Shown piece by piece: positions 1-5,024 of a DNA stretch of 5,024 nucleotides. Each line of letters starts with the position of its first letter. The first letter of the stretch is position 1. The position numbers and the translations under genes were made by a program. Source of the DNA: Candidatus Zixiibacteriota bacterium (lineage in GTDB: Bacteria > Zixibacteria > MSB-5A5 > GN15 > FEB-12); the NCBI GenBank assembly GCA_022564135.1, contig JADFLZ010000201.1:1-5024 (forward strand), given 5' to 3'. The notes beneath the pieces were generated by a model that saw only the letters and a program-made list of their open reading frames with translations, had not been told where the DNA came from and did no database searches.

Positions 1-1256
1 ATTCCATGCAATTGTCGGTCAAGACAACCGGAGGTGTTGAATCAGGAATCCTGCGGGCTACTTGTTACGATATCAGCGGAAATCGGGTTCCAGAGGGTAT
101 TCCGGTAAGCTTTATAATTGTCGATGGTCCCGATGGCGGCGAGCATCTCAGCAATGTCGGCTACGGACACTTAAATGCAGTAACCAACTCTCAGGGAGAA
201 GCTCAGGCAAGTATCCATTCAGGCACCGTTTCAGGTACAATCAATATACGGGCAACTTCTGATACTATTATGTCAAACGCTGCCCAGGTACTTATTTCGG
301 CAGGACCGCCAGCTTATATTGTAATCGGAGCTGAAGATTGTAATGTGCCTTACTGGGACAACGTAGCCAAAGATAACAAAATTACAGCTATCGTATCAGA
401 TATATATCTGAATCCGGTAAATGATTCTACGGTAGTGTATTTCAGCACCGATGAAGGCACAATGAAATCGCACGAACTAAGAACCAAGGACCATGAAGGT
501 ATTGCCACTACCCTCTGGTTCGCCGGTAATAACGTAGCCACAGCCGATGGAATCGTTGAAATCTATGCCGAGACCGCCGGTGGCACAGTTGCCGACACCA
601 GCTTTTTCATCAATAGCCATGTAGCTGTAAATATCTTTTCTGCCAGTATGCCTGCCAGCATGCCGGCTGATGATTTCACTAAAGTCTCCATATACGTCAC
701 CGGCTTGGACTTAAACGGCAACTTTGTCATCAACGGCACTGTTCTCAAAGCAGATGCCAATATCCTTACAGTAACCGGAGGTACTCTGGAAAACGGCTGT
801 TACTCTTCTAATACAAGAGTAGTGCTAAAATCAAATACTCTGAGATTCGATGAATCACTGACCGGTGCCAACGATGACGGCATAGGAGCCATAGACCAGG
901 TTACATTCTGGTCTCCGGGCGGTGGCTCTGTAACCTATAACGTTATAATCACTACCGGAAACGCTTACAGGCTAAATTGCGCCATTTTTGCACAGGCAAC
1001 AGCTTTTGTCGGCGAAATAGTGAATCTTTATGCCCAAATCCAGGACCGCTTTACCAATCCTCTTGGCGACCACACCTTGGTGATGACAGCCACTGCCGGT
1101 ACTGTCTCAAATGCTACCCAGGAAACCAACGGTGATGGAATTGCCGATGGCTTTGTCTGGACTGCACCCGGCACAGCCCAAAAGGTGACGATCACCATCC
1201 AGGATACTGATCCCCGTGGCGGCTTCACGCTTACTCAGGGCATAGACGTACAGTAA
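1..1256 (+). CDS. Bacterial Ig-like (invasin/Big_1-type) repeat protein, C-terminal part, 5' truncated
   Basis: The reading frame is open to the left edge, and the first Met (position 6) lies inside Ig-like sequence, so the true start is upstream. About 416 residues are visible before the TAA. They divide into roughly four beta-rich units of about 100 residues (counted from that Met: about 1-100, 101-208, 209-320, 321-416). The units share the invasin/Big_1 pattern: a polar lead-in, a D-x-x-G/N-N-P-V-type turn (for example DISGNRVPEG, DIYLNPVNDS, DRFTNPLGDH), a V-x-F strand, then an N/D-G-x-A strand and a closing V-x-I strand. The last unit has an Asp-rich NGDGIADG turn that could bind calcium. 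Composition is rich in Thr, Val, Gly and Ala, as in secreted or surface adhesin-like proteins. No LPxTG motif, transmembrane helix, sorting domain or autotransporter barrel follows, so anchoring would have to lie upstream. The Ig-fold assignment is fairly secure; the biological role is unknown. Confidence 0.75.
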   Translation, partial: SMQLSVKTTGGVESGILRATCYDISGNRVPEGIPVSFIIVDGPDGGEHLSNVGYGHLNAVTNSQGEAQASIHSGTVSGTINIRATSDTIMSNAAQVLISAGPPAYIVIGAEDCNVPYWDNVAKDNKITAIVSDIYLNPVNDSTVVYFSTDEGTMKSHELRTKDHEGIATTLWFAGNNVATADGIVEIYAETAGGTVADTSFFINSHVAVNIFSASMPASMPADDFTKVSIYVTGLDLNGNFVINGTVLKADANILTVTGGTLENGCYSSNTRVVLKSNTLRFDESLTGANDDGIGAIDQVTFWSPGGGSVTYNVIITTGNAYRLNCAIFAQATAFVGEIVNLYAQIQDRFTNPLGDHTLVMTATAGTVSNATQETNGDGIADGFVWTAPGTAQKVTITIQDTDPRGGFTLTQGIDVQ

Positions 1257-1278
1257 ATGAATTGAAAATATTGATTAT

Positions 1279-1309
1279 AAAGGCCGCCGATTTTTCGGCG
1301 GCCTTTTTT
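1279..1309 (+). terminator. Strong Rho-independent terminator after the Ig-repeat gene
   Basis: A 12-bp perfectly paired stem (1279-1290 with 1295-1306) has a GC-rich core GGCCGCCG/CGGCGGCC and a TTTT loop, and runs into six T residues (1304-1309). It starts 22 bases past the TAA of the Ig-repeat gene and separates it from the yjbQ-mtnA unit. Because the stem is flanked by A on the left and T on the right, it could also act on the other strand, but no minus-strand gene ends here. Confidence 0.93.
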
Positions 1310-1310
1310 A

Positions 1311-1339
1311 TTGATGCTTTTCTCAGATACTATCATTAT
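1311..1339 (+). promoter_or_regulatory. Candidate sigma-70-type promoter for yjbQ-mtnA
   Basis: TTGATG (1311-1316) and CATTAT (1334-1339) are separated by 17 bases, with four of six consensus matches in each box. It lies just after the upstream terminator and about 30 bases before the chosen yjbQ start, where a promoter for a new unit is expected. The match is modest and the call depends partly on position. Confidence 0.35.
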
Positions 1340-1359
1340 CTAAATTGCTTCAAAATTAT

Positions 1360-1363
1360 GAGG
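1360..1363 (+). promoter_or_regulatory. Ribosome binding site that sets the yjbQ start
   Basis: GAGG (within ATGAGGAAATT) lies five bases before the ATG at 1369. This favours that ATG over the in-frame TTG at 1345, which has no purine-rich stretch before it and would add eight residues not expected in the family. Confidence 0.7.
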
Positions 1364-1368
1364 AAATT

Positions 1369-1785
1369 ATGGTAAGAACTGCCGAAATAAAATTGAATAC
1401 AAAAGGGGCTGGAGATTTGATAGATATTACCGACTCAGTCAATAAAGCTGTCGAAGAATCGGGAATCAGCTCAGGCATAGTTACTGTATTTGTAGCCGGT
1501 TCAACAGCCGGACTGACAACTATAGAATATGAACCAGGACTTCTGAAAGATTTCCCGGAGCTAATGGAAAAAATGATACCCTCAGATAAGACATATAGCC
1601 ACGACGAAACCTGGCACGATGGCAACGGCTTTTCTCATCTCCGCTCGGCTGTAATCGGAACAGATATTACGGTCCCTTTCGTAAGCGGCCGGCTGACTCT
1701 GGGCACCTGGCAGCAGGTTACTTTTTGTGAGTTTGATAACCGGGCACGTTCGAGAACCATAATCTGTCAGATAATAGGCGATTGA
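1369..1785 (+). CDS. yjbQ: YjbQ/UPF0047 family protein (secondary thiamine-phosphate synthase-like)
   Basis: The 138-residue product is the usual single-domain length of the YjbQ (UPF0047) family. Family features visible in order are GSTAGLTTIEYEPGL (44-58), WHDGNGFSHLRS (82-93) with conserved His83, Asp84, Asn86 and His90 that are likely metal/phosphate-site residues, and the signature GRLTLGTWQQV (107-117), followed by the CEFD strand (120-123). The GST-A-x-x-TTIEYEP form differs from the HTSA-S-L-x-x-NE form of E. coli YjbQ and resembles the version I associate with archaea and other bacteria. E. coli YjbQ is reported to have weak thiamine-phosphate synthase activity in vitro, but the physiological role of the family is not settled, so the enzymatic name should be read cautiously. 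The ATG at 1369 was chosen for its GAGG site. The gene is followed after 7 bases by mtnA, so the two are probably cotranscribed. Confidence 0.9.
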   Translation: MVRTAEIKLNTKGAGDLIDITDSVNKAVEESGISSGIVTVFVAGSTAGLTTIEYEPGLLKDFPELMEKMIPSDKTYSHDETWHDGNGFSHLRSAVIGTDITVPFVSGRLTLGTWQQVTFCEFDNRARSRTIICQIIGD

Positions 1786-1792
1786 GAAGCCT

Positions 1793-2794
1793 ATGAAAGT
1801 CAAAGCAATTGAGCGTCAGAACAGCTCTGTAAAAATCATAGATCAGACCAAACTTCCCGCTGAACTCAACTACCTGGTACTCGATGACTACCCGCAGGTA
1901 GTCGAAGCAATCAATACGCTCAAAATCAGAGGAGCTCCTGCCATCGGCATTGCAGCGGCTTACGGTATCGCTATGGCAATTGTTAAATCCGAAAAGTATG
2001 ATAAGAAATTCATTGATGAAGTTGCTGAAGAATTTTACTCCTCACGACCTACGGCAGTAAATCTATTTGGTGCTATTGACAGGATGAAAAACAAGCTGTT
2101 TTCTGAAACTCCTCAAAACGCAGAATCAGCCGCCAAGCTGATGTGGGACGAGGCTGCCTCAATTCATAGCGAAGACCAGCAAATGTGTGAGTCGATAGGT
2201 AAACACGGCGCAGAGCTGATAAATGTCGGTGACACTATCCTGACCCACTGTAATACCGGAGCCCTGGCCACCGGAGGCATAGGCACCGCTCTGGGAATTA
2301 TCTATACCTGTCGTGACCAGGGCAAGAAAAACAGAATCTTTGCAGATGAGACCCGTCCTGTTTTACAAGGCGCCAGGCTTACTGCCTGGGAACTGAAACA
2401 GGAAGGAATCCCGGTTACTCTAATTTGTGACAATATGGCCGGTATGATTATGAAACAGGGCAGAATAAATCATGTCATAGTAGGCGCCGACAGAATTGCA
2501 GCTAATGGTGATACTGCCAATAAAATAGGCACCTATCCCCTGGCAGTTCTGGCCATGCATCACAACATTCCCTTTTACGTAGCCGCACCTTCGACTTCTT
2601 TCGATAACTCTATTAAAACCGGCGCTGAGATCAAAATAGAGGAACGACCGGCTTCAGAAATCACTAACGGCTTTGGAAACGTCATAGCGCCTGCAGATAT
2701 TGAAGTTTACTCACCGGCCTTTGATATTACCCCCAATGAACTGATTTCTTTGTTTATTACCGAAAAGGGCATACGCCCCGGCGGACGCAGTTAG
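1793..2794 (+). CDS. mtnA: S-methyl-5-thioribose-1-phosphate isomerase (MtnA)
   Basis: MtnA converts 5-methylthioribose-1-phosphate to 5-methylthioribulose-1-phosphate in the methionine salvage pathway, in the cytoplasm. The 333-residue product is close to the family norm and belongs to the eIF2B-alpha/MtnA fold. Diagnostic blocks are KIRGAPAIGIAAAYG (44-58), SRPTAVNLFGAIDRM (84-98), THCNTGALATGG (151-162), ADETRPVLQGARLTAWEL (184-201), GADRIAANGDTANKIGT (231-247) and YVAAPSTSFD (262-271). Cys153 and Asp233 align with the catalytic Cys and Asp known from Bacillus subtilis MtnA (160 and 240), both offset by seven residues. The N-terminal cap and the C-terminal TEKGIRPGG tail are present, so the gene looks intact. 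The start is ATG at 1793, with a purine-rich GAGAAG at 1784-1789 overlapping the yjbQ stop, which implies close translational linkage. No other methionine-salvage gene lies in the window. The distinction from archaeal ribose-1,5-bisphosphate isomerase rests on these bacterial MtnA blocks. Confidence 0.95.
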   Translation: MKVKAIERQNSSVKIIDQTKLPAELNYLVLDDYPQVVEAINTLKIRGAPAIGIAAAYGIAMAIVKSEKYDKKFIDEVAEEFYSSRPTAVNLFGAIDRMKNKLFSETPQNAESAAKLMWDEAASIHSEDQQMCESIGKHGAELINVGDTILTHCNTGALATGGIGTALGIIYTCRDQGKKNRIFADETRPVLQGARLTAWELKQEGIPVTLICDNMAGMIMKQGRINHVIVGADRIAANGDTANKIGTYPLAVLAMHHNIPFYVAAPSTSFDNSIKTGAEIKIEERPASEITNGFGNVIAPADIEVYSPAFDITPNELISLFITEKGIRPGGRS

Positions 2795-2816
2795 CTGCTC
2801 TGCTCTTTGTTTGTAG

Positions 2817-2846
2817 TTGACTAATTCGCTGGTTCTCTGCTTTTAA
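2817..2846 (+). promoter_or_regulatory. Weak candidate promoter before the SprT-like gene
   Basis: TTGACT (2817-2822) and TTTTAA (2841-2846) are separated by 18 bases within the 63-base gap after mtnA. The -35 box is good and the -10 box poor. A start site about seven bases past the -10 would leave a very short or absent leader before the ATG at 2858. Confidence 0.25.
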
Positions 2847-2857
2847 AACAGCTACAA

Positions 2858-3451
2858 ATGTTAACTTCAAGAAAACAACAGCTGGCAGTCAGGGCCTTAA
2901 ACTACGACCTCTTTGAAAATGCTCAGATTGCAATATCTGAGCAAGAGATTTCCCCAAAAGAGCAGCCGGCAGCACTGCCTTCGGCGGAAACGCTTCAGCA
3001 TCTTTTTAACCGCTTCAATTTTCTATATTTTAACGGAAAACTTGCTCGTCCTGTTATCGAATATTCCAACAGAATGACCTGTGCCGGCAGCTATACGCCG
3101 GTCAAAAACCTGATCAAAATCAGCCGCAAATATCACTTTATATTTCCCGACGAAATCGAAGACACCCTCAAACATGAAATGATTCATATTATTCACTTTA
3201 ACCATAACGCTGCTTTTAAGGCCGAAGCCAAAAGAATAGGGGCCTCGCTAAGAGCCAAAACACACCCATCACTCAGAAAACAGCCTAAATATCTTTATGT
3301 CTGCCCCAGCTGCGGTCTTGAGTACCCCAGACAGAAAAAAGTGAGGATGTCGTCCTGCGGCAGCTGCTCAAAAAGAGGCAAGTTTGACCCGGGTTTCAAG
3401 CTGAAACTTGCTAAATCGTTCGCAGCCGGCAGAGAGATTAGTTACGCTTGA
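2858..3451 (+). CDS. SprT-like zinc metalloprotease with C-terminal zinc ribbon
   Basis: The 197-residue product has a SprT-like core (about 43-125). It contains the FLYFNGKL strand-turn (55-62), an IKISRKYHF strand (86-94) and LKHEMIHIIHFNHNAAF (104-120), which carries the HExxH zinc-protease motif: His106 and His110 as ligands, Glu107 as catalytic base, and His116 as probable third ligand in the position of the family's HGxxF. A four-Cys zinc ribbon follows (Cys149, Cys152, Cys167, Cys170), then a basic tail. The layout matches E. coli SprT and the protease core of eukaryotic Spartan, which degrades DNA-protein crosslinks; the physiological substrate in bacteria is poorly known. The first 40 residues are not recognisably conserved. 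The protein has no signal peptide and is probably cytoplasmic. The only canonical start I see is ATG 2858, since an in-frame stop sits at 2822-2824, yet no Shine-Dalgarno sequence precedes it, so the start is less certain than the identity. It follows mtnA by 63 bases and precedes the aquaporin by 89. Confidence 0.88.
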   Translation: MLTSRKQQLAVRALNYDLFENAQIAISEQEISPKEQPAALPSAETLQHLFNRFNFLYFNGKLARPVIEYSNRMTCAGSYTPVKNLIKISRKYHFIFPDEIEDTLKHEMIHIIHFNHNAAFKAEAKRIGASLRAKTHPSLRKQPKYLYVCPSCGLEYPRQKKVRMSSCGSCSKRGKFDPGFKLKLAKSFAAGREISYA

Positions 3452-3530
3452 CTTGAGAATAATGTTCTGATAACCTTTTGGAGCTATTTTATCATAAATC
3501 CAGAAATAAGAGTTTGGCAAAGTAGAAAAG

Positions 3531-3537
3531 GGAGGAG
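3531..3537 (+). promoter_or_regulatory. Near-perfect Shine-Dalgarno sequence of the aquaporin gene
   Basis: GGAGGAG ends three bases before the ATG at 3541, and the GGAGG core sits five bases away. It is the strongest ribosome binding site in the window, fixes the aquaporin start, and suggests efficient translation. Confidence 0.85.
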
Positions 3538-3540
3538 CCG

Positions 3541-4218
3541 ATGAATTTTAAGCCATTAATTGCAGAATTCGTAGCCACGTTTACTCTGGTCTTCATAGGG
3601 GTGGGGGCTATCGCAATGGACTTTATAACCAATGGTTCGGTTGGCTTAACAGGTATTGCCATTGCACATGGCCTGGCGATTGCAGTAATGGTCGGCGCTG
3701 TTGGAGCTATAAGCGGCGCACACATCAATCCTGCCGTAACAATCGGGTTTTTAACAATAGGCAAAATCGATCTCAAAACCGCTGCCGGCTATATAGTGTC
3801 TCAATGCCTGGGAGCTATTTTTGCGGCTTTCCTGATTAAGCAATGCATTCCGGCTGAAGCACTTACGGCAGTAAAAATGGGAATACCAGCGGTAAGTGAC
3901 CTGGCCAGCGTTACTGTTTCCATGGCTTTAGTCACAGAGATAGTCCTGACATTTCTATTGATGTTTGTGATTTACGGAGTGGCAGTAGACAAACGAGCTC
4001 CAAAATTTGGAGCTCTTCTGATTGGAATGACTGTTACGCTTGATATTTTTATGGGCGGACCGATTTCAGGGGCGGCCATGAACCCGGCCAGGCATTTAGG
4101 ACCGGCGCTGATGGGTGGAGGGCTGGAAAACATCTGGATTTACTGGGTTGGGCCGATAATTGGTTCAGTTTTGGCAGCAATGCTGTACCACCACGTTTTG
4201 GCTGAGAAAGAGAGCTGA
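3541..4218 (+). CDS. Aquaporin (MIP family water/neutral-solute channel)
   Basis: The 225-residue integral membrane protein shows the MIP two-repeat layout. TM1 is about 5-25 and begins with the conserved AEFxxTFxLVFxG motif; TM2 is about 36-56. The first NPA (63-65) lies in SGAHINPAVTIG. TM3 is about 80-100, TM4 about 124-146 with the repeat-2 EIVLTFLL motif, TM5 about 155-171. The second NPA (181-183) lies in SGAAMNPARHLGP, and TM6 is about 197-217. Aligned by eye to mammalian AQP1, the aromatic/arginine filter is His43, Ile169, Ala178, Arg184. That is unlike the Phe/His/Cys/Arg of water-only channels and unlike the Trp/Gly/Phe-type filter of GlpF; it resembles plant tonoplast (TIP) and AQP8 channels, several of which pass ammonia or hydrogen peroxide as well as water. 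Substrate is therefore inference. The gene is preceded by an 89-base gap holding only weak promoter-like matches (for example TTGACT 3448-3453 with TAACCT 3471-3476) and is probably a single-gene unit. It does not sit beside glycerol kinase or ammonium genes. Confidence 0.93.
   Translation: MNFKPLIAEFVATFTLVFIGVGAIAMDFITNGSVGLTGIAIAHGLAIAVMVGAVGAISGAHINPAVTIGFLTIGKIDLKTAAGYIVSQCLGAIFAAFLIKQCIPAEALTAVKMGIPAVSDLASVTVSMALVTEIVLTFLLMFVIYGVAVDKRAPKFGALLIGMTVTLDIFMGGPISGAAMNPARHLGPALMGGGLENIWIYWVGPIIGSVLAAMLYHHVLAEKES
3995..4015. repeat. Perfect inverted repeat, 10-bp arms, inside the aquaporin gene
   Basis: The left arm GAGCTCCAAA (3995-4004) and right arm TTTGGAGCTC (4006-4015) are exact reverse complements around one central A. 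Pairing stops at both outer ends (C3994 against T4016). It lies in codons 152-159, at the cytoplasmic loop between TM4 and TM5. With a one-base centre it suits a dimeric DNA-binding site better than an RNA hairpin, although chance is possible. Confidence 0.6.
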
Positions 4219-4277
4219 AACAACTTTCATATTAACTCTGTGGCAAAAATCAATTGCAAGAAAGTTTAAAGCCAGTA

Positions 4278-4305
4278 TTGACTTTTTCCGACAACTTATT
4301 ATACT
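4278..4305 (+). promoter_or_regulatory. Promoter of the rplM-rpsI operon
   Basis: TTGACT (4278-4283) and TATACT (4300-4305) are separated by 16 bases, with five of six consensus matches in each box. A start near 4312 gives a leader of about 30 bases before rplM. Position and strength fit a ribosomal protein operon. A second perfect TATAAT at 4321-4326 has no -35 partner at normal spacing. Confidence 0.75.
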
Positions 4306-4340
4306 GGGTGGCTCTGTAACTATAATTGAGCTAAAGGAAT

Positions 4341-4775
4341 ATGAAGACATACATACCAAAAATTGATTCGAGCAACCGCAAATGGCATCTGGTTGACCTA
4401 AACGGGGTAGTGCTGGGACGTACTGCTGTCAAAGTCGCCAATATTTTGAGAGGCAAAGACAAGCCAATTTTCACTCCGCATATGGATACCGGCGACCATG
4501 TCATTGCAGTTAACGCCAGCGGACTAAAAGTTTCTGGCAAGAAACTAGAACAAAACATGTATTACAGATATTCGGGTTATCCGGGTGGATTAAAAAAGAC
4601 ATCATTTAAGAAAAAAATGCAGTCGACGCCTGAATATGTTTTTATCCATGCCGTAAAAGGAATGCTGCCAAAAAACAAACTCGGCCGGAAAATGCTGAAA
4701 AAACTGCATGTCTATGCCGGAGACAAACATGAGCATGCTGCCCAGAAACCAGAATTACTGGCGATTAACAAATAG
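4341..4775 (+). CDS. rplM: 50S ribosomal protein L13
   Basis: L13 is an early-assembling protein of the large ribosomal subunit that binds 23S rRNA. The 144-residue product has the usual bacterial length and aligns along its whole length by eye with E. coli L13: the MKT start, WHLVDLNGVVLGRTA (15-29), LRGKDKPIFTPHMDTGDHV (36-54), YYRYSGYPGGLK (74-85), and the family signature VKGMLPKNKLGRKMLKKL (105-122) followed by HVYAGDKHEHAAQKPE (123-138). The ATG start is supported by the conserved MKT beginning. The AAAGGA stretch before it is unusually close, with only two bases between AGGA and the ATG. The gene has its own good promoter after a 122-base gap and is followed 12 bases later by rpsI, the standard bacterial pair. 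Confidence 0.98.
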   Translation: MKTYIPKIDSSNRKWHLVDLNGVVLGRTAVKVANILRGKDKPIFTPHMDTGDHVIAVNASGLKVSGKKLEQNMYYRYSGYPGGLKKTSFKKKMQSTPEYVFIHAVKGMLPKNKLGRKMLKKLHVYAGDKHEHAAQKPELLAINK

Positions 4776-4787
4776 GATTAATTATAA

Positions 4788-5024
4788 ATGACCGATAATA
4801 AATTCGCAGCAACCGGAAGACGTAAAGAGTCAACAGCCAGAGTGACTATTTCTCAGGGTAAAGGTTCTTTTATCATAAATAAGAAGAAGGCCAGAGACTA
4901 TCTGCTCAGAGATACCGTACTGCAGTATGCCAGCGAGCCGCTGGAAGCTGTCGAGATGGCCGCTCAGCTTGACATCATATGCACCACCTCCGGTGGCGGT
5001 CTTTCTGGTCAGGCTGGAGCAATC
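4788..5024 (+). CDS. rpsI: 30S ribosomal protein S9, 3' truncated by the window
   Basis: S9 is a small-subunit protein whose C-terminal tail reaches toward the P-site tRNA. The 79 visible residues carry the family's N-terminal ATGRRKESTARV (8-19), the GKGSFIIN strand (24-31), the helix with EPLEAVEMAAQLDI (50-63), and SGGGLSGQAGAI (68-79), the start of the S9 signature. The usual length is about 130 residues, so about 50 residues, including the basic tail, lie beyond the right edge. The start is ATG at 4788, with AGGAT (4774-4778) overlapping the rplM stop about nine bases upstream, so the two genes are translationally close and surely cotranscribed. Confidence 0.97.
   Translation, partial: MTDNKFAATGRRKESTARVTISQGKGSFIINKKKARDYLLRDTVLQYASEPLEAVEMAAQLDIICTTSGGGLSGQAGAI

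Noticed and set aside
1345..1371. TTG at 1345 as the yjbQ start
   Set aside because: It adds eight residues not typical of the family and has no ribosome binding site, while ATG 1369 has GAGG at good spacing.
1356..1625. Minus-strand open frame of 89 codons across yjbQ
   Set aside because: It lies opposite a well-supported gene, has no ribosome binding site, and its product has no recognisable motif.
2792..2854. Inverted repeat TAGCTG / CAGCTA flanking the mtnA-sprT gap
   Set aside because: Six-bp arms separated by 51 bases are expected by chance, and no T run follows.
3468..3494. Inverted repeat TGATAA / TTATCA before the aquaporin gene
   Set aside because: Arms are only six AT-rich bases with a 15-base loop and no T run, so it is neither a terminator nor a convincing operator.
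3492..3776. Minus-strand open frame of 94 codons with hydrophobic stretches opposite the aquaporin gene
   Set aside because: Its hydrophobicity mirrors the membrane segments on the other strand, and no start signal or family motif supports it.
4222..4266. Inverted repeat AACTTTC / GAAAGTT after the aquaporin gene as a possible terminator
   Set aside because: The seven-bp AT-rich stem has a 31-base loop and no following T run, so termination is not supported.
4160..4366. Plus-strand open frame bridging the aquaporin end and the rplM start
   Set aside because: It overlaps both real genes in another frame, runs through the rplM promoter and leader, and resembles no known protein.
1..5024. CRISPR arrays, tRNA/rRNA genes, riboswitches, insertion sequences, prophage or defence modules
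   Set aside because: No repeat-spacer pattern, RNA gene signature, transposase or nuclease module was seen; the gaps are short and the genes are mostly housekeeping.

Overview
The window reads as an ordinary bacterial chromosome segment of moderate GC content, with all seven genes on the + strand. The L13 and S9 ribosomal proteins at the right end are bacterial in form. The mix of a secreted Ig-repeat protein, a YjbQ-MtnA pair, a SprT-like zinc protease and a small aquaporin does not settle the phylum. A free-living, possibly uncultured Gram-negative lineage is my guess, held with low confidence.

Layout. Positions 1-1256 hold the C-terminal part of a large protein built from immunoglobulin-like repeats, open at the left edge and closed by a strong intrinsic terminator at 1279-1309. 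A separate unit follows: a YjbQ-family protein (1369-1785) and, 7 bases later, the methylthioribose-1-phosphate isomerase MtnA (1793-2794). A SprT-like metalloprotease with a C-terminal zinc ribbon (2858-3451) comes next, then a 225-residue aquaporin (3541-4218) with an excellent Shine-Dalgarno sequence. Finally a well-formed sigma-70-type promoter (4278-4305) drives rplM (4341-4775) and rpsI (4788 to beyond the right edge).

How the genes work together. Only two linkages are convincing: yjbQ-mtnA as a translationally close pair, and the rplM-rpsI ribosomal operon. The others look like independent neighbours. No mobile element, CRISPR array, RNA gene or defence/toxin module is visible, and no intergenic gap exceeds about 122 bases.

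No clearly new system is evident. The points most worth a second look are the aquaporin's predicted selectivity filter, which resembles plant tonoplast aquaporins and AQP8 (His-Ile-Ala-Arg), the yjbQ-mtnA pairing, the Ig-repeat protein that ends without a visible anchor, and a perfect 10-bp-arm palindrome inside the aquaporin gene.
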